DNA from: Sphingobacterium bovistauri | GTDB lineage: Bacteria > Bacteroidota > Bacteroidia > Sphingobacteriales > Sphingobacteriaceae | DNA: 64,000 nucleotides | NCBI RefSeq assembly: GCF_020295405.1 | Contig: NZ_JADEYP010000004.1 | Span: 124,001 to 188,000 of the forward strand | Direction of reading: 5' to 3' | In this document: positions 8,692-17,295 of the stretch, piece after piece | Numbering within the stretch: the stretch's first letter is position 1 | Layout: every line of letters starts with the position of its first letter | Made by a program: the position numbers and the translations under genes | Notes under the pieces: generated by a model | What the model was told of the DNA's origin: nothing | The model's database searches: none | The model's input: only the letters and a program-made list of their open reading frames with translations

Positions 8692-10032
8692 ATGAAAAAA
8701 CTAATCACAACCTTAACCAATATATGGAAGATTGAAGATTTACGTAATCGTATTCTGAATACATTACTATTTCTTTTAATTTATCGTGTTGGGTGTCACG
8801 TGGTATTACCAGGTGTCAATCCTGATGCGTTAGTAAACGCTGGTGAAAAAGAGGGGCTTTTGGGCATGATCAACATGTTCTCAGGAGGTTCTTTTTCTCG
8901 TTCGGCTATATTTGCTCTTGGTGTAATGCCTTACATCTCGGCATCTATCGTTGTACAATTATTGGGGATTGCAGTTCCTGCGTTTCAAAAAATGCAAAAA
9001 GAGGGTGAATCTGGTCGTAAAAAAATGACACAGATTACACGTTACCTAACGGTGGCAATTACATTGGTTCAAGCTGTAGCTTATGTGAAGACTCAAATTG
9101 ATGCTTCAGCTAAGACTATTGAAGATCCATTGTTTACGATTCTAGCTGCTATTGTTTTGTCTGCAGGTACTTTGTTTGTGATGTGGTTGGGTGAGAAAAT
9201 CACCGATAAGGGTATTGGTAATGGTATCTCATTGATCATCATGGCTGGTATCATAGCACAATTACCAGGTGGTATTATCGCTGAGTGGGGATCTCGTATG
9301 AGCCCAAGCGGTGGTGGTATTATACCGTTTATTGTAGAATTTATTGCTTTATTCTTTGTGGTGATCTTTACTATATTGATCGTTCAAGGGGTGCGTAAGA
9401 TTCCAGTACAATATGCTAAGAAAATTGTTGGTAATAAACAAGTTGGTGGTGTACGTCAGTACATTCCATTGAAAGTAAATGCAGCAGGTGTAATGCCTAT
9501 TATATTTGCGCAAGCGATCATGTTTTTACCAATGTCTTTGGCGCAATTTTTCCCAAGTCTTCAATCAGATTTCTTGACTTCGTTGACTGACTTTACTTCC
9601 GTAGCTTATAATGTGACTTTCGCGGTATTGATTATTGCATTCACATTCTTTTATACAGCTATTATGGTAAATCCACAACAGATGTCAGAAGACATGAAAA
9701 AGAATGGGGGCTTTGTCCCGGGCATTAAGCCAGGATATGATACGAATTTATTCATTGATAATGTAATTTCTCGTATTACTTTCCCCGGTGCAATTTTTAT
9801 AGCTATAATAGCAATTTTACCAGCTATAGCTAGTGCTGCAGGTGTTAATAATAACTTTGCACATTTCTATGGTGGTACTTCGCTATTAATTTTGGTAGGT
9901 GTAGTGTTAGATACACTTCAACAAATCGAATCTCATTTATTAATGCGTCATTATGATGGGTTGATGAAAACAGGTCGTGTAAAGGGCCGTTCGGCTGTTG
10001 GAGTAGAGGGGTATGATCAATCAGCTATTTAA
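8692..10032 (+). CDS. secY: Protein translocase subunit SecY
   Basis: SecY is the channel of the Sec translocon in the inner membrane. The 446 residues show the conserved first cytoplasmic and TM1 region (RNRILNTLLFLLIYRVG), GSFSRSAIFALGVMPYISASI near residue 67, and GIGNGISLIIMAGIIAQ near residue 176. Several further hydrophobic segments follow, in keeping with the ten of the family. The conserved cytoplasmic loop VPVQYAKK-like (IPVQYAKKIVG) and GFVPGIKPG are present. Position between rplO and map is the usual one. Confidence 0.98.
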   Translation: MKKLITTLTNIWKIEDLRNRILNTLLFLLIYRVGCHVVLPGVNPDALVNAGEKEGLLGMINMFSGGSFSRSAIFALGVMPYISASIVVQLLGIAVPAFQKMQKEGESGRKKMTQITRYLTVAITLVQAVAYVKTQIDASAKTIEDPLFTILAAIVLSAGTLFVMWLGEKITDKGIGNGISLIIMAGIIAQLPGGIIAEWGSRMSPSGGGIIPFIVEFIALFFVVIFTILIVQGVRKIPVQYAKKIVGNKQVGGVRQYIPLKVNAAGVMPIIFAQAIMFLPMSLAQFFPSLQSDFLTSLTDFTSVAYNVTFAVLIIAFTFFYTAIMVNPQQMSEDMKKNGGFVPGIKPGYDTNLFIDNVISRITFPGAIFIAIIAILPAIASAAGVNNNFAHFYGGTSLLILVGVVLDTLQQIESHLLMRHYDGLMKTGRVKGRSAVGVEGYDQSAI

Positions 10033-10041
10033 TTTCTTTAG

Positions 10042-10824
10042 ATGTCTAAAGTAATTTATAAAACAGAAGAACAAATCGAGCAAATTCGAGAGTCAGCAAA
10101 TGTACTCTCGAATTTACTTGCTGAAATTGCCAAAGTAATTAAACCTGGTGTCACGACGTTATCATTGGACAAGTTAGCATTTGACTATATCCAAGATCAC
10201 GGTGGTACGCCCGCGTTTTTAAATTACCACGGTTTTCCTTATTCCTTGTGTATTTCTGTAAATGATCAAATCGTACATGGTTTCCCTAGTGACTATGTCA
10301 TCAAAGATGGTGATTTAGTTTCTGTTGATGGGGGGGTAAATTTAAACGGTTTTATTTCAGATTCAGCATATACATTTGGTGTAGGAGAGATTTCAAAAGA
10401 AGCTCAATTGCTATTGGACGTTACAAAGGCTTCTTTGTTAAAAGGGGTTGAACAAGCTGTAGCTGGCAAACGAGTGGGTGATATCTCATCAGCAATTCAA
10501 GAATATGTTCAGCCATATAATTTTGGTATAGTAAGAGAACTTGTAGGTCATGGTGTAGGTGTTAATTTACATGAGAAACCAGAAGTTCCAAATTATGGCA
10601 AACGTGGTGCCGGACCTAAATTGGAATCAGGACTTGTAATCTGTATTGAACCAATGATCAATGCAGGCAAGGCTGGAGTGAAATTTTGGGATGACGGATG
10701 GACGGTGAGTACAGTAGATGGTAAATTGTCAGCACACTTTGAGCAGATGGTCGCTATTCGAAAAGGTACTCCTGATGTGTTGTTGAATTTTGATGAAATC
10801 GAAAAAGTTTTAAATAAAAAGTAG
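10042..10824 (+). CDS. map: Type I methionine aminopeptidase
   Basis: This enzyme removes the initiator methionine from new proteins in the cytosol. The 260 residues are of the single-domain type I form. The metal ligands are visible as D96 and D107 (VSVDGGVNLNGFISDSA), H170 (ELVGHGVG), E203 (CIEPMIN) and E234 (HFEQMVA), and the substrate-site histidines at 80 and 177 are present. It starts nine bases after secY. Confidence 0.97.
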   Translation: MSKVIYKTEEQIEQIRESANVLSNLLAEIAKVIKPGVTTLSLDKLAFDYIQDHGGTPAFLNYHGFPYSLCISVNDQIVHGFPSDYVIKDGDLVSVDGGVNLNGFISDSAYTFGVGEISKEAQLLLDVTKASLLKGVEQAVAGKRVGDISSAIQEYVQPYNFGIVRELVGHGVGVNLHEKPEVPNYGKRGAGPKLESGLVICIEPMINAGKAGVKFWDDGWTVSTVDGKLSAHFEQMVAIRKGTPDVLLNFDEIEKVLNKK

Positions 10825-10854
10825 TTGGTTTCCAGTATTTTTTATTTATCTTTG
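10825..10854 (+). promoter_or_regulatory. Bacteroidota-type promoter for infA-rpmJ-alpha operon
   Basis: TTG at 10825-10827 is separated by 19 bases from TATCTTTG at 10847-10854, an exact fit to the Bacteroidota -33/-7 consensus (TTTG or TTG, about 19-21 bases, TAnnTTTG). It begins directly after the map stop codon and about 50 bases before the infA start, so it can start a shorter transcript of the initiation factor, alpha operon and RNA polymerase alpha genes. Confidence 0.75.
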
Positions 10855-10901
10855 CACTCCTGTTAAGTGCAGGTTGTTGAAACGTAAATAAGAATTGATA
10901 T

Positions 10902-11120
10902 ATGGCTAAACAAGCCTCAATAGAATTAGACGGAGTTATCAGAGAAGCATTATCTAATGCTATGTTTCGTGTGGAGTTAGAAAATGGGCATGAAATCATT
11001 GCTCATATTTCGGGTAAAATGCGTATGCACTATATCAAAATCCTTCCAGGAGATAAAGTTAAATTAGAGATGTCACCTTATGATCTAACAAAAGGTAGAA
11101 TAACGTATCGTTATAAATAA
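10902..11120 (+). CDS. infA: Translation initiation factor IF-1
   Basis: IF-1 occupies the A site of the 30S subunit during initiation. The 72-residue OB-fold protein shows [48 protein letters not shown] and [13 protein letters not shown], which are the family signature. It has its own promoter just upstream and is followed by rpmJ. Confidence 0.98.
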   Translation: MAKQASIELDGVIREALSNAMFRVELENGHEIIAHISGKMRMHYIKILPGDKVKLEMSPYDLTKGRITYRYK

Positions 11121-11157
11121 GATAGCGCTCTGTGAAGAGCTTTAACAATTTATTACA

Positions 11158-11274
11158 ATGAAAGTAAGAGCATCAGTAAAAAAACGTAGCGCGGACTGCA
11201 AAATCATCCGTCGCAAAGGAAAGATTTTTGTGATCAACAAAAAGAACCCTAAATTCAAACAACGTCAGGGATAA
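11158..11274 (+). CDS. rpmJ: 50S ribosomal protein L36, zinc ligands missing
   Basis: A 38-residue frame reads [20 protein letters not shown] and ends NPKFKQRQG, clearly L36. The usual zinc site (three cysteines and one histidine) is reduced to one cysteine: the first position is not Cys (RSADC), and the third Cys and the His are replaced in [11 protein letters not shown]. This is therefore the zinc-independent form. It starts 37 bases after infA, past a small GTGA-loop hairpin at about 11127-11140. Confidence 0.95.
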   Translation: MKVRASVKKRSADCKIIRRKGKIFVINKKNPKFKQRQG

Positions 11275-11303
11275 TTAATTAACAAAATCGCTTAAAAAAT
11301 TAT

Positions 11304-11681
11304 ATGGCAAGGATATCAGGTATAGATTTACCTAAAAACAAAAGAGGTGTTATCGGCCTAACATACATTTTCGGTATCGGTAGTGCAACAGCAGCTTATA
11401 TCTTAGAGAAGGCTGGCATTAGTGAAGATGTGAAAGTGTCTGAATGGAACGATGATCAATTAGCAGCTATTCGTACTATCATTAATGATGAGATCAAAGT
11501 AGAAGGTGCTTTACGTTCAGAGGTTCAATTGAACATCAAACGTTTGATGGATATTGGTTGTTACCGTGGTTTACGTCACCGTAAGCATTTACCAGTTCGT
11601 GGTCAACGCACTAAAAACAACTCTCGTACTCGTAAGGGTAAGCGTAAGACAGTTGCAAACAAGAAAAAAGCTACTAAATAA
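11304..11681 (+). CDS. rpsM: 30S ribosomal protein S13
   Basis: S13 lies in the head and contacts the P-site tRNA. The 125 residues begin [26 protein letters not shown] and end with the basic tail [26 protein letters not shown], both hallmarks. It opens the alpha operon block and is followed by rpsK after ten bases. Confidence 0.98.
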   Translation: MARISGIDLPKNKRGVIGLTYIFGIGSATAAYILEKAGISEDVKVSEWNDDQLAAIRTIINDEIKVEGALRSEVQLNIKRLMDIGCYRGLRHRKHLPVRGQRTKNNSRTRKGKRKTVANKKKATK

Positions 11682-11691
11682 TAAGTAAAAA

Positions 11692-12081
11692 ATGGCTAAA
11701 AGTAAAAAAGTTACTAAAAAACGTATCGTTGTTATCGAGCCTGTAGGTCAAGCTCATATCAATGCTACTTTTAACAACATTATTATTACTTTGACAAACA
11801 ATTCAGGTCAAACTATTTCATGGTCATCAGCAGGTAAAATGGGCTTTAGAGGTTCTAAAAAGAATACTCCATATGCTGCAGGTCAAGCTGCTAACGACTG
11901 TGGTAAAGTTGCTTATGACTTAGGATTGCGTAAAGTTGAAGTTTTCGTTAAAGGACCAGGTGCAGGTCGTGAATCAGCGATCCGTACATTACAAACTGTA
12001 GGTATTGATGTAACAACTATCAAAGATATTACACCACTTCCTCACAACGGTTGTCGTCCTCCAAAACGTAGAAGAGTTTAA
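11692..12081 (+). CDS. rpsK: 30S ribosomal protein S11
   Basis: S11 forms part of the platform near the E site. In the 129 residues [41 protein letters not shown] and the C-terminal [18 protein letters not shown] are diagnostic. The next gene, rpsD, follows after 64 bases. Confidence 0.98.
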   Translation: MAKSKKVTKKRIVVIEPVGQAHINATFNNIIITLTNNSGQTISWSSAGKMGFRGSKKNTPYAAGQAANDCGKVAYDLGLRKVEVFVKGPGAGRESAIRTLQTVGIDVTTIKDITPLPHNGCRPPKRRRV

Positions 12082-12145
12082 TTAATAGTGTTTAAGATAA
12101 GATTCGTCAGTTAAAGGCTGATAGATACTTCAAACAGAGAAAGAA

Positions 12146-12754
12146 ATGGCAAGATATACAGGACCTAAGTCCAAAATTGCACGTAAATTCAGAGAGCCTA
12201 TTTTTGGCCCTGATAAGGCATTAGAGAAAAAAAATTATCCTCCTGGACAACACGGTCCATCAAAAAGAAGAGGTAAACAATCTGAATACGCTATTCAGTT
12301 GTTAGAAAAGCAAAAAGCAAAATACACTTATGGTGTATTAGAGCGTCAATTCGCTAACTTATTTGCTAAAGCGGCTGCTAAACAAGGTATCACTGGTGAG
12401 AACTTCTTAAGATTATTAGAAGCTCGTTTAGATAACGTTGTTTATCGTTTAGGAATTGCTCCTACTCGTTCTGCTGCTCGTCAATTAGTTTCACACAAGC
12501 ACATTACTGTTAACGGATCAGTTGTTAACATTCCATCATATAGCATTCGCCCAGGTGATGTAATCGCTGTACGCGAGCGTTCTCAAACTTTAGAAGCTAT
12601 CACTACTTCAGTAGCAGGTAGAGCAATCAATAAATATGGTTGGTTAGAGTGGGATGCTAAAAATCTTACTGGTAAATTCTTGAACTTCCCAGAAAGATCA
12701 GATATCCCTGAGAATATCAAAGAAAACTTAATCGTAGAGTTGTACTCTAAATAA
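12146..12754 (+). CDS. rpsD: 30S ribosomal protein S4
   Basis: S4 starts assembly of the small subunit and in E. coli represses the alpha operon. The 202 residues are of normal length. [21 protein letters not shown] opens the protein without the N-terminal zinc cysteines, and the S4 domain is seen at about 92-155 ([27 protein letters not shown]). A long inverted repeat lies directly behind the gene. Confidence 0.98.
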   Translation: MARYTGPKSKIARKFREPIFGPDKALEKKNYPPGQHGPSKRRGKQSEYAIQLLEKQKAKYTYGVLERQFANLFAKAAAKQGITGENFLRLLEARLDNVVYRLGIAPTRSAARQLVSHKHITVNGSVVNIPSYSIRPGDVIAVRERSQTLEAITTSVAGRAINKYGWLEWDAKNLTGKFLNFPERSDIPENIKENLIVELYSK

Positions 12755-12758
12755 TAAT

Positions 12759-12804
12759 TAATAGAAATATGCATAATCTTCTGAAGATTATGCATATGCT
12801 ATTA
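12759..12804 (+). repeat. Long perfect inverted repeat in the rpsD-rpoA spacer
   Basis: ATATGCATAATCTTC at 12767-12781 and GAAGATTATGCATAT at 12783-12797 form a 15-base perfect palindrome around a single T. TAATAG (12759-12764) and CTATTA (12799-12804) extend it by six more pairs past a small bulge. No T tract follows, so it is not a classic terminator. As RNA it would be a long helix suited to processing by a double-strand-specific RNase; as DNA a dimeric protein could bind it. Either role is inference. Confidence 0.7.
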
Positions 12805-12840
12805 AGATATACATTGTTAAAAAATATTAAAATATTATAA

Positions 12841-13833
12841 ATGGCAATTTTAGCATTTCAAAGACCGGATAAAGTTATCATGCAAAAATCTACGGATTTT
12901 GATGGTACTTTCGAATTTCGTCCATTAGAGCCAGGTTTTGGTGTAACAATTGGTAATGCTTTGCGCCGTATTTTATTGTCCTCTTTAGAAGGATATGCAA
13001 TTACGTCGATTAGATTTTCAGGTGTCTCTCACGAATTCTCTACTATTAAAGGTGTAGCAGAAGACGTAACCGAAATCATCTTAAACTTGAAACAAGTACG
13101 TTTCAAGAAAACAGGTGAGCAAGGTGACAACGAAAAAATCTTTGTAGTTATCAATGGTCAAGAACAATTCAAAGCTGGTGATATCACTAAGTTTTCTAAC
13201 AACTTTACTGTTTTGAATCCTGACTTAGTAATTTGTAACATGGAAAGCTCAGTAACTATTGAGGTTGAATTGTCAGTTGCTAAAGGTCGTGGTTACGTAA
13301 ATGCGGAAGAGAATAAAGTAACTGATGGTCCTGTAGGTGTTATCGCTATCGACTCTATCTACACTCCGATTAAGAATGTGAAATATACCATTGAAAACTA
13401 CCGTGTAGAGCAAAAAACTGACTACGAGAAATTGTTGTTGGATATCTCTACTGATGGTTCTATTCATCCAGAAGATGCTTTGAAAGAAGCAGCTCGTATC
13501 TTAATTCAACACTTCATGTTGTTCTCTGACGAAAATATGTTGTTAGAGTCACAAACTAAAGAAGAAACTAAAGTTGTAGACGAGGAAATCTTACACATGC
13601 GTAAGATCTTGAAAACAGAATTGGTGGATTTAGATCTTTCTGTTCGTGCATTGAACTGTTTGAAAGCTGCAGATATTCGCAGTCTAGCTGAGTTGGTAAC
13701 TTACGACGTAGCTGACATGTTGAAATTCCGTAACTTCGGTAAAAAATCATTAAGCGAAATTCAAGAGTTGGTTAAATCGAAAGGTTTATCATTCGGAATG
13801 AACTTGTCTAAATTTAAATTAGACGAAGAATAA
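12841..13833 (+). CDS. rpoA: DNA-directed RNA polymerase subunit alpha
   Basis: Alpha forms the assembly platform of RNA polymerase. The 330 residues show the N-terminal dimerisation domain ([26 protein letters not shown] at about 31-56) and [20 protein letters not shown] near 165. After a linker comes the C-terminal DNA-binding domain at about 255-325 with helix-hairpin-helix motifs ([16 protein letters not shown] and [16 protein letters not shown]). The frame on the other strand is a shadow. Confidence 0.98.
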   Translation: MAILAFQRPDKVIMQKSTDFDGTFEFRPLEPGFGVTIGNALRRILLSSLEGYAITSIRFSGVSHEFSTIKGVAEDVTEIILNLKQVRFKKTGEQGDNEKIFVVINGQEQFKAGDITKFSNNFTVLNPDLVICNMESSVTIEVELSVAKGRGYVNAEENKVTDGPVGVIAIDSIYTPIKNVKYTIENYRVEQKTDYEKLLLDISTDGSIHPEDALKEAARILIQHFMLFSDENMLLESQTKEETKVVDEEILHMRKILKTELVDLDLSVRALNCLKAADIRSLAELVTYDVADMLKFRNFGKKSLSEIQELVKSKGLSFGMNLSKFKLDEE

Positions 13834-13922
13834 TAATTAATTAAATAATTAAGCGACCTGTTGCATAATTCCTCCGAAAGCGAAAGCAATTAAGAACGGT
13901 ATGCACAAAAACAAAAACTAAA

Positions 13923-14435
13923 ATGAGACACGGAAAAAAAGTAAATCACTTAGGCCGCACTGACAGTCACCGTAAGGCGATGTTAGCTAACATGGCGACG
14001 TCATTGATCAAACACAAACGTATTACTACTACTTTGGCTAAAGCTAAAGCATTACGTAAATATGTTGAGCCATTGATTACTAAATCAAAAACTGACACGA
14101 CTCACTCTCGTCGTACAGTATTCGCTTACTTAAAAGATAAAGATGCTGTTACTATCTTGTTCCGTGAAGTATCTGAAAAAGTTGCTACACGTCCAGGTGG
14201 TTACACTCGTATCATTAAATTAGAAAACCGTTTAGGTGATAATGCTGAGATGGCATTTATCGAGTTAGTAGATTACAACGAGGTTTACGGCAAAACTGCT
14301 CAAACTGAGAAAAAAGCTACTCGTCGTCGTGGTGTTTCTAAGAAAAAAGCTACTGAAGAGGTTGCAGAAGAAGTAAAAGCTGAAGGAACAGTTGCTACTG
14401 AAGAAGCTCCTGCTACAGAAGAGAAAAAAGACTAA
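13923..14435 (+). CDS. rplQ: 50S ribosomal protein L17 with charged tail
   Basis: L17 is a large-subunit protein near the tunnel exit. The core is diagnostic: [25 protein letters not shown] at the start and [15 protein letters not shown] near residue 114. Beyond about residue 130 there is a tail of some 40 residues rich in Lys, Ala, Glu and Thr, making the protein 170 residues against 127 in E. coli. It is the last gene of the superoperon and is followed by a terminator. Confidence 0.97.
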   Translation: MRHGKKVNHLGRTDSHRKAMLANMATSLIKHKRITTTLAKAKALRKYVEPLITKSKTDTTHSRRTVFAYLKDKDAVTILFREVSEKVATRPGGYTRIIKLENRLGDNAEMAFIELVDYNEVYGKTAQTEKKATRRRGVSKKKATEEVAEEVKAEGTVATEEAPATEEKKD

Positions 14436-14455
14436 TTTTAGTTTTATTTCTTATA

Positions 14456-14496
14456 AAAAATAAGGTCTATCAAGTAATTGATAGACCTTATTTTTT
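14456..14496. terminator. Two-way terminator closing the ribosomal superoperon
   Basis: AAAAATAAGGTCTATCA pairs with TGATAGACCTTATTTTTT around the six-base loop AGTAAT at 14473-14478. The flanking A and T runs make it active on both strands, so it can end both the rplQ transcript and the convergent esterase gene, whose stop codon lies 14 bases further on. Confidence 0.9.
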
Positions 14497-14510
14497 GCCT
14501 GATTAGCAGG

Positions 14511-15821
14511 TTATTTCTTGACAAAGTCTTTAACCCAATTATTAATCTTTGTGTACTGCTCTGGATAAGTCCAGTGTCCTGTTTCTTGTACTAAATAAAG
14601 CTCTTTAGATGATTTTATTTGATTGTAAGCTGCATAGTATGAGGTAGGGGGACATGTTTCATCATTATATCCCCACGTGTAAAATCCAGGTACAGTTATT
14701 TGACGAGCAAAATTAACAACATCATAATATCCTGAAGTTTCAATTTTCTGTTGTGTTGCCATCGTAGTAACATTGGATTCATTAAACATGTGAGGCCAGC
14801 CACCAGCACGCTTATGTAAATATCCTGTCAAGTCACACATAGCAGGATAAAGAGCTACCAAGCCTTTTACTTTTTTATTTAGTGCAGTCGTTGTTATAGC
14901 TAAAGTTCCTCCTTGGCTTCCGCCCCATACGACGATATTTGAGGGGTCAACTTCTTTTAGGGATGCCAATACATCTACTCCTCGACTGCAGCCTATATAT
15001 ACTCTTTTATAGTAGTAAGTATCTTTATTATCCAAATTATTGTATTGATATCCGCGTAAGGCCCCTGTCGATAGATTATTATATAAGCTTATATCATTTA
15101 TTACGGATATACCATGAATTCCTACTTGCAGTGTTACAAAACCCTGTTCGGCGAGATCAATAATTCCGGCATATGGTCTTATTCCAGCGCCAGGGACATG
15201 TAAGATAGCAGGATATTTACCATCTTTTTTTGGCTTAGCTAATATTCCATACATTAGACTGTTGTCGATATTCTTATAGCTGATATGAAAGACATCCACG
15301 TTTGAAGTGCTACGTTCAGGTAATAATGTATAGTTAATGTCTAAAGGTAGTATTTTTGATTTTTCTAATTCATTATTCCAAAATTCTTGAAAATCTTTTG
15401 GTAATGTTTGTGTAGGCTGAATTTTTTCAGGGGATATAGCTGCTGTAGCGAAACCTCTGTATTCTTCACCATCAATTTTAACCGTTACATTACAACGTAT
15501 AAATCCAGGTGTATCTAAAGAAAGTTGTTTTCCAATTTGAATTGTTTCTTTGTCGATTTTTACTTTCCCCTTTTGGTCAGCTGACATTTTTTCTAAACCA
15601 ATTGTATAGGATGCCTCTATATTTTTGATCGGGATATGATTTTTTAGAACAGTAGCAGTGAATTTAATCTTTTCTCCAGGAGCGTAAGTCCAATCTGCTT
15701 TATCTGGTGCTACGATAACCTGAATAGCCTGATTACTTCTGGATTGGGCAAGCATGGGTACCTGCGCACTAAAGCACAATGCTATGACCAAAATTAATTT
15801 TGTAATGATTTTGTTTTTCAT
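14511..15821 (-). CDS. Secreted acetylxylan esterase-like alpha/beta hydrolase
   Basis: Members of the acetylxylan esterase / cephalosporin-C deacetylase family remove acetyl groups from xylan and other sugars. From the ATG at 15821 the 436-residue protein starts with a signal peptide (MKNKIITKLILVIALCF, cut near MLAQS). A beta-rich domain of about 110 residues follows, then the hydrolase. The nucleophile Ser302 lies in VVWGGSQGGT and the late histidine in ETGHWTYPEQ, both fitting the family. An in-frame ATG at 15899 with an AAGGAG sequence seven bases before it would add 26 residues ahead of the signal peptide; I prefer 15821. The substrate is not known from sequence. Confidence 0.85.
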   Translation of the reverse strand: MKNKIITKLILVIALCFSAQVPMLAQSRSNQAIQVIVAPDKADWTYAPGEKIKFTATVLKNHIPIKNIEASYTIGLEKMSADQKGKVKIDKETIQIGKQLSLDTPGFIRCNVTVKIDGEEYRGFATAAISPEKIQPTQTLPKDFQEFWNNELEKSKILPLDINYTLLPERSTSNVDVFHISYKNIDNSLMYGILAKPKKDGKYPAILHVPGAGIRPYAGIIDLAEQGFVTLQVGIHGISVINDISLYNNLSTGALRGYQYNNLDNKDTYYYKRVYIGCSRGVDVLASLKEVDPSNIVVWGGSQGGTLAITTTALNKKVKGLVALYPAMCDLTGYLHKRAGGWPHMFNESNVTTMATQQKIETSGYYDVVNFARQITVPGFYTWGYNDETCPPTSYYAAYNQIKSSKELYLVQETGHWTYPEQYTKINNWVKDFVKK

Positions 15822-16078
15822 AGATTTTATAAGTGTATTGGTTAAACTAAAAGGCTCTAATATCAATATTTTGTGATTCAATATGAAAAAGTATTTCATG
15901 TTTTATCTCCTTAAGTCGTCTTGTAAGGGTGAAATCTCGGAATTAATTAGTAATCATACTGTAAGGTTACAACTTGCTTCCTTCGGAGTATGCACCATAT
16001 GTAAAATATTAGAGGTAATTTATTGAAGATGTAATGTAAAAATAAAAGATAAAGTAGGTCTTTTTATAGACACTTGAG

Positions 16079-16086
16079 TATATTTG
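16079..16086 (+). promoter_or_regulatory. -7 element of the arginine operon promoter
   Basis: TATATTTG matches the Bacteroidota -7 consensus exactly and lies 46 bases before the argD start. A clear -33 TTG was not found at the expected distance (CTTTTT is there), so this is a partial match. The rest of the 233-base gap to the esterase gene shows no other feature I can name. Confidence 0.55.
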
Positions 16087-16132
16087 CTAAGGATGTTATT
16101 TAATATTGTTATTGCCATAAAATATATAAAAA

Positions 16133-17266
16133 ATGAATTTATTTAATGTTTACCCAATTAATCCCATCAATATTGTTAAGGCAGATGGCTTAGCAGTTTG
16201 GGATTCGGAAGGTAATGAATACTTAGACCTTTATGGAGGTCATGCTGTTATTTCTATAGGACACACACATCCACATTATGTACAGCGTATTACAGAACAA
16301 TTAAATAATATTGGATTCTATTCAAATTCAATAGAAATCCCAATTCAAAAGCAGTTAGCTCAACAGTTAGGTGAAGTTTCTGGAAAGGAAGACTATACGT
16401 TATTCTTGTGTAATTCTGGAGCTGAGGCAAATGAAAATGCACTGAAATTGGCTTCTTTTCATACAGGGCGTAAGAAAGTTATAGCTTTTAGTAAGTCATT
16501 TCATGGTCGTACATCATTAGCTGTAGCTGCTACGGACAATCCTTCAATCGTTGCTCCAATAAATGAAACTGAAAATGTAGTTTTTCTTCCTTTCAATGAT
16601 GAGGAGGCTTTAGCTATAGCTTTCGCTGAATATGGGAATGAAATTGCTGCTGTTATTATTGAGGGTATCCAAGGTGTTGGTGGTATTCGCGAAGCATCCG
16701 TTTCATTTTTACGATTAATTCGCTCTTTGTGTGATCAATATGGATCAGTCTATATTGCTGACTCAGTACAATGTGGCTATGGTCGTACAGGTGATTTCTA
16801 CTCACATGATTATGCTGGTGTAGATGCGGACATTTATTCGATGGCAAAGGGTATGGGTAATGGATTTCCGATAGGTGGGATCTCAATTTCTCCTAAGTTT
16901 AAAGCATCCTACGGTTTGTTAGGTACTACATTTGGTGGTAATCATTTGGCTTGTGCAGCAGCGGTAGCGGTATTGGATATAATAAAGAAAGATAATCTAT
17001 TAGCAAATGCAGCTTCTGTAGGTTCTTATTTGATCGAAGAATTGAAAAAGTTTGATAAAGTGCAAGAGGTGAGAGGTCGTGGGTTGATGATCGGAATTGA
17101 TTTACCGGCTGAATTTGCACATGTTAAGAAAGATTTACTGTTGAAGAATAGAATCTTCACAGGCGAGGCTAAACCAAATGTGATTCGTATTCTACCAGCA
17201 TTGAATATTACAAAGGAAATTGCAGATAGATTTTTAACAGCTTTGGACGAACGTCTAAAAGCTTAA
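16133..17266 (+). CDS. argD: Acetyl/succinylornithine aminotransferase
   Basis: This PLP enzyme converts the N-acylglutamate semialdehyde to N-acylornithine. The 377 residues show the class III aminotransferase layout: GGHAVISIGHTHPHYV near 35, NSGAEANENALKLA near 94, D210 in YIADSVQCGYGRTG, and the PLP lysine K239 in SMAKGMGNGFPIGG. It starts the cluster argD-argF'-argB-proC-argE. Given the downstream succinyl-type transcarbamylase, the natural substrate may be the succinylated intermediate. Confidence 0.93.
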   Translation: MNLFNVYPINPINIVKADGLAVWDSEGNEYLDLYGGHAVISIGHTHPHYVQRITEQLNNIGFYSNSIEIPIQKQLAQQLGEVSGKEDYTLFLCNSGAEANENALKLASFHTGRKKVIAFSKSFHGRTSLAVAATDNPSIVAPINETENVVFLPFNDEEALAIAFAEYGNEIAAVIIEGIQGVGGIREASVSFLRLIRSLCDQYGSVYIADSVQCGYGRTGDFYSHDYAGVDADIYSMAKGMGNGFPIGGISISPKFKASYGLLGTTFGGNHLACAAAVAVLDIIKKDNLLANAASVGSYLIEELKKFDKVQEVRGRGLMIGIDLPAEFAHVKKDLLLKNRIFTGEAKPNVIRILPALNITKEIADRFLTALDERLKA

Positions 17267-17295
17267 CAATACACATATTCATAGGTAATTTATCA

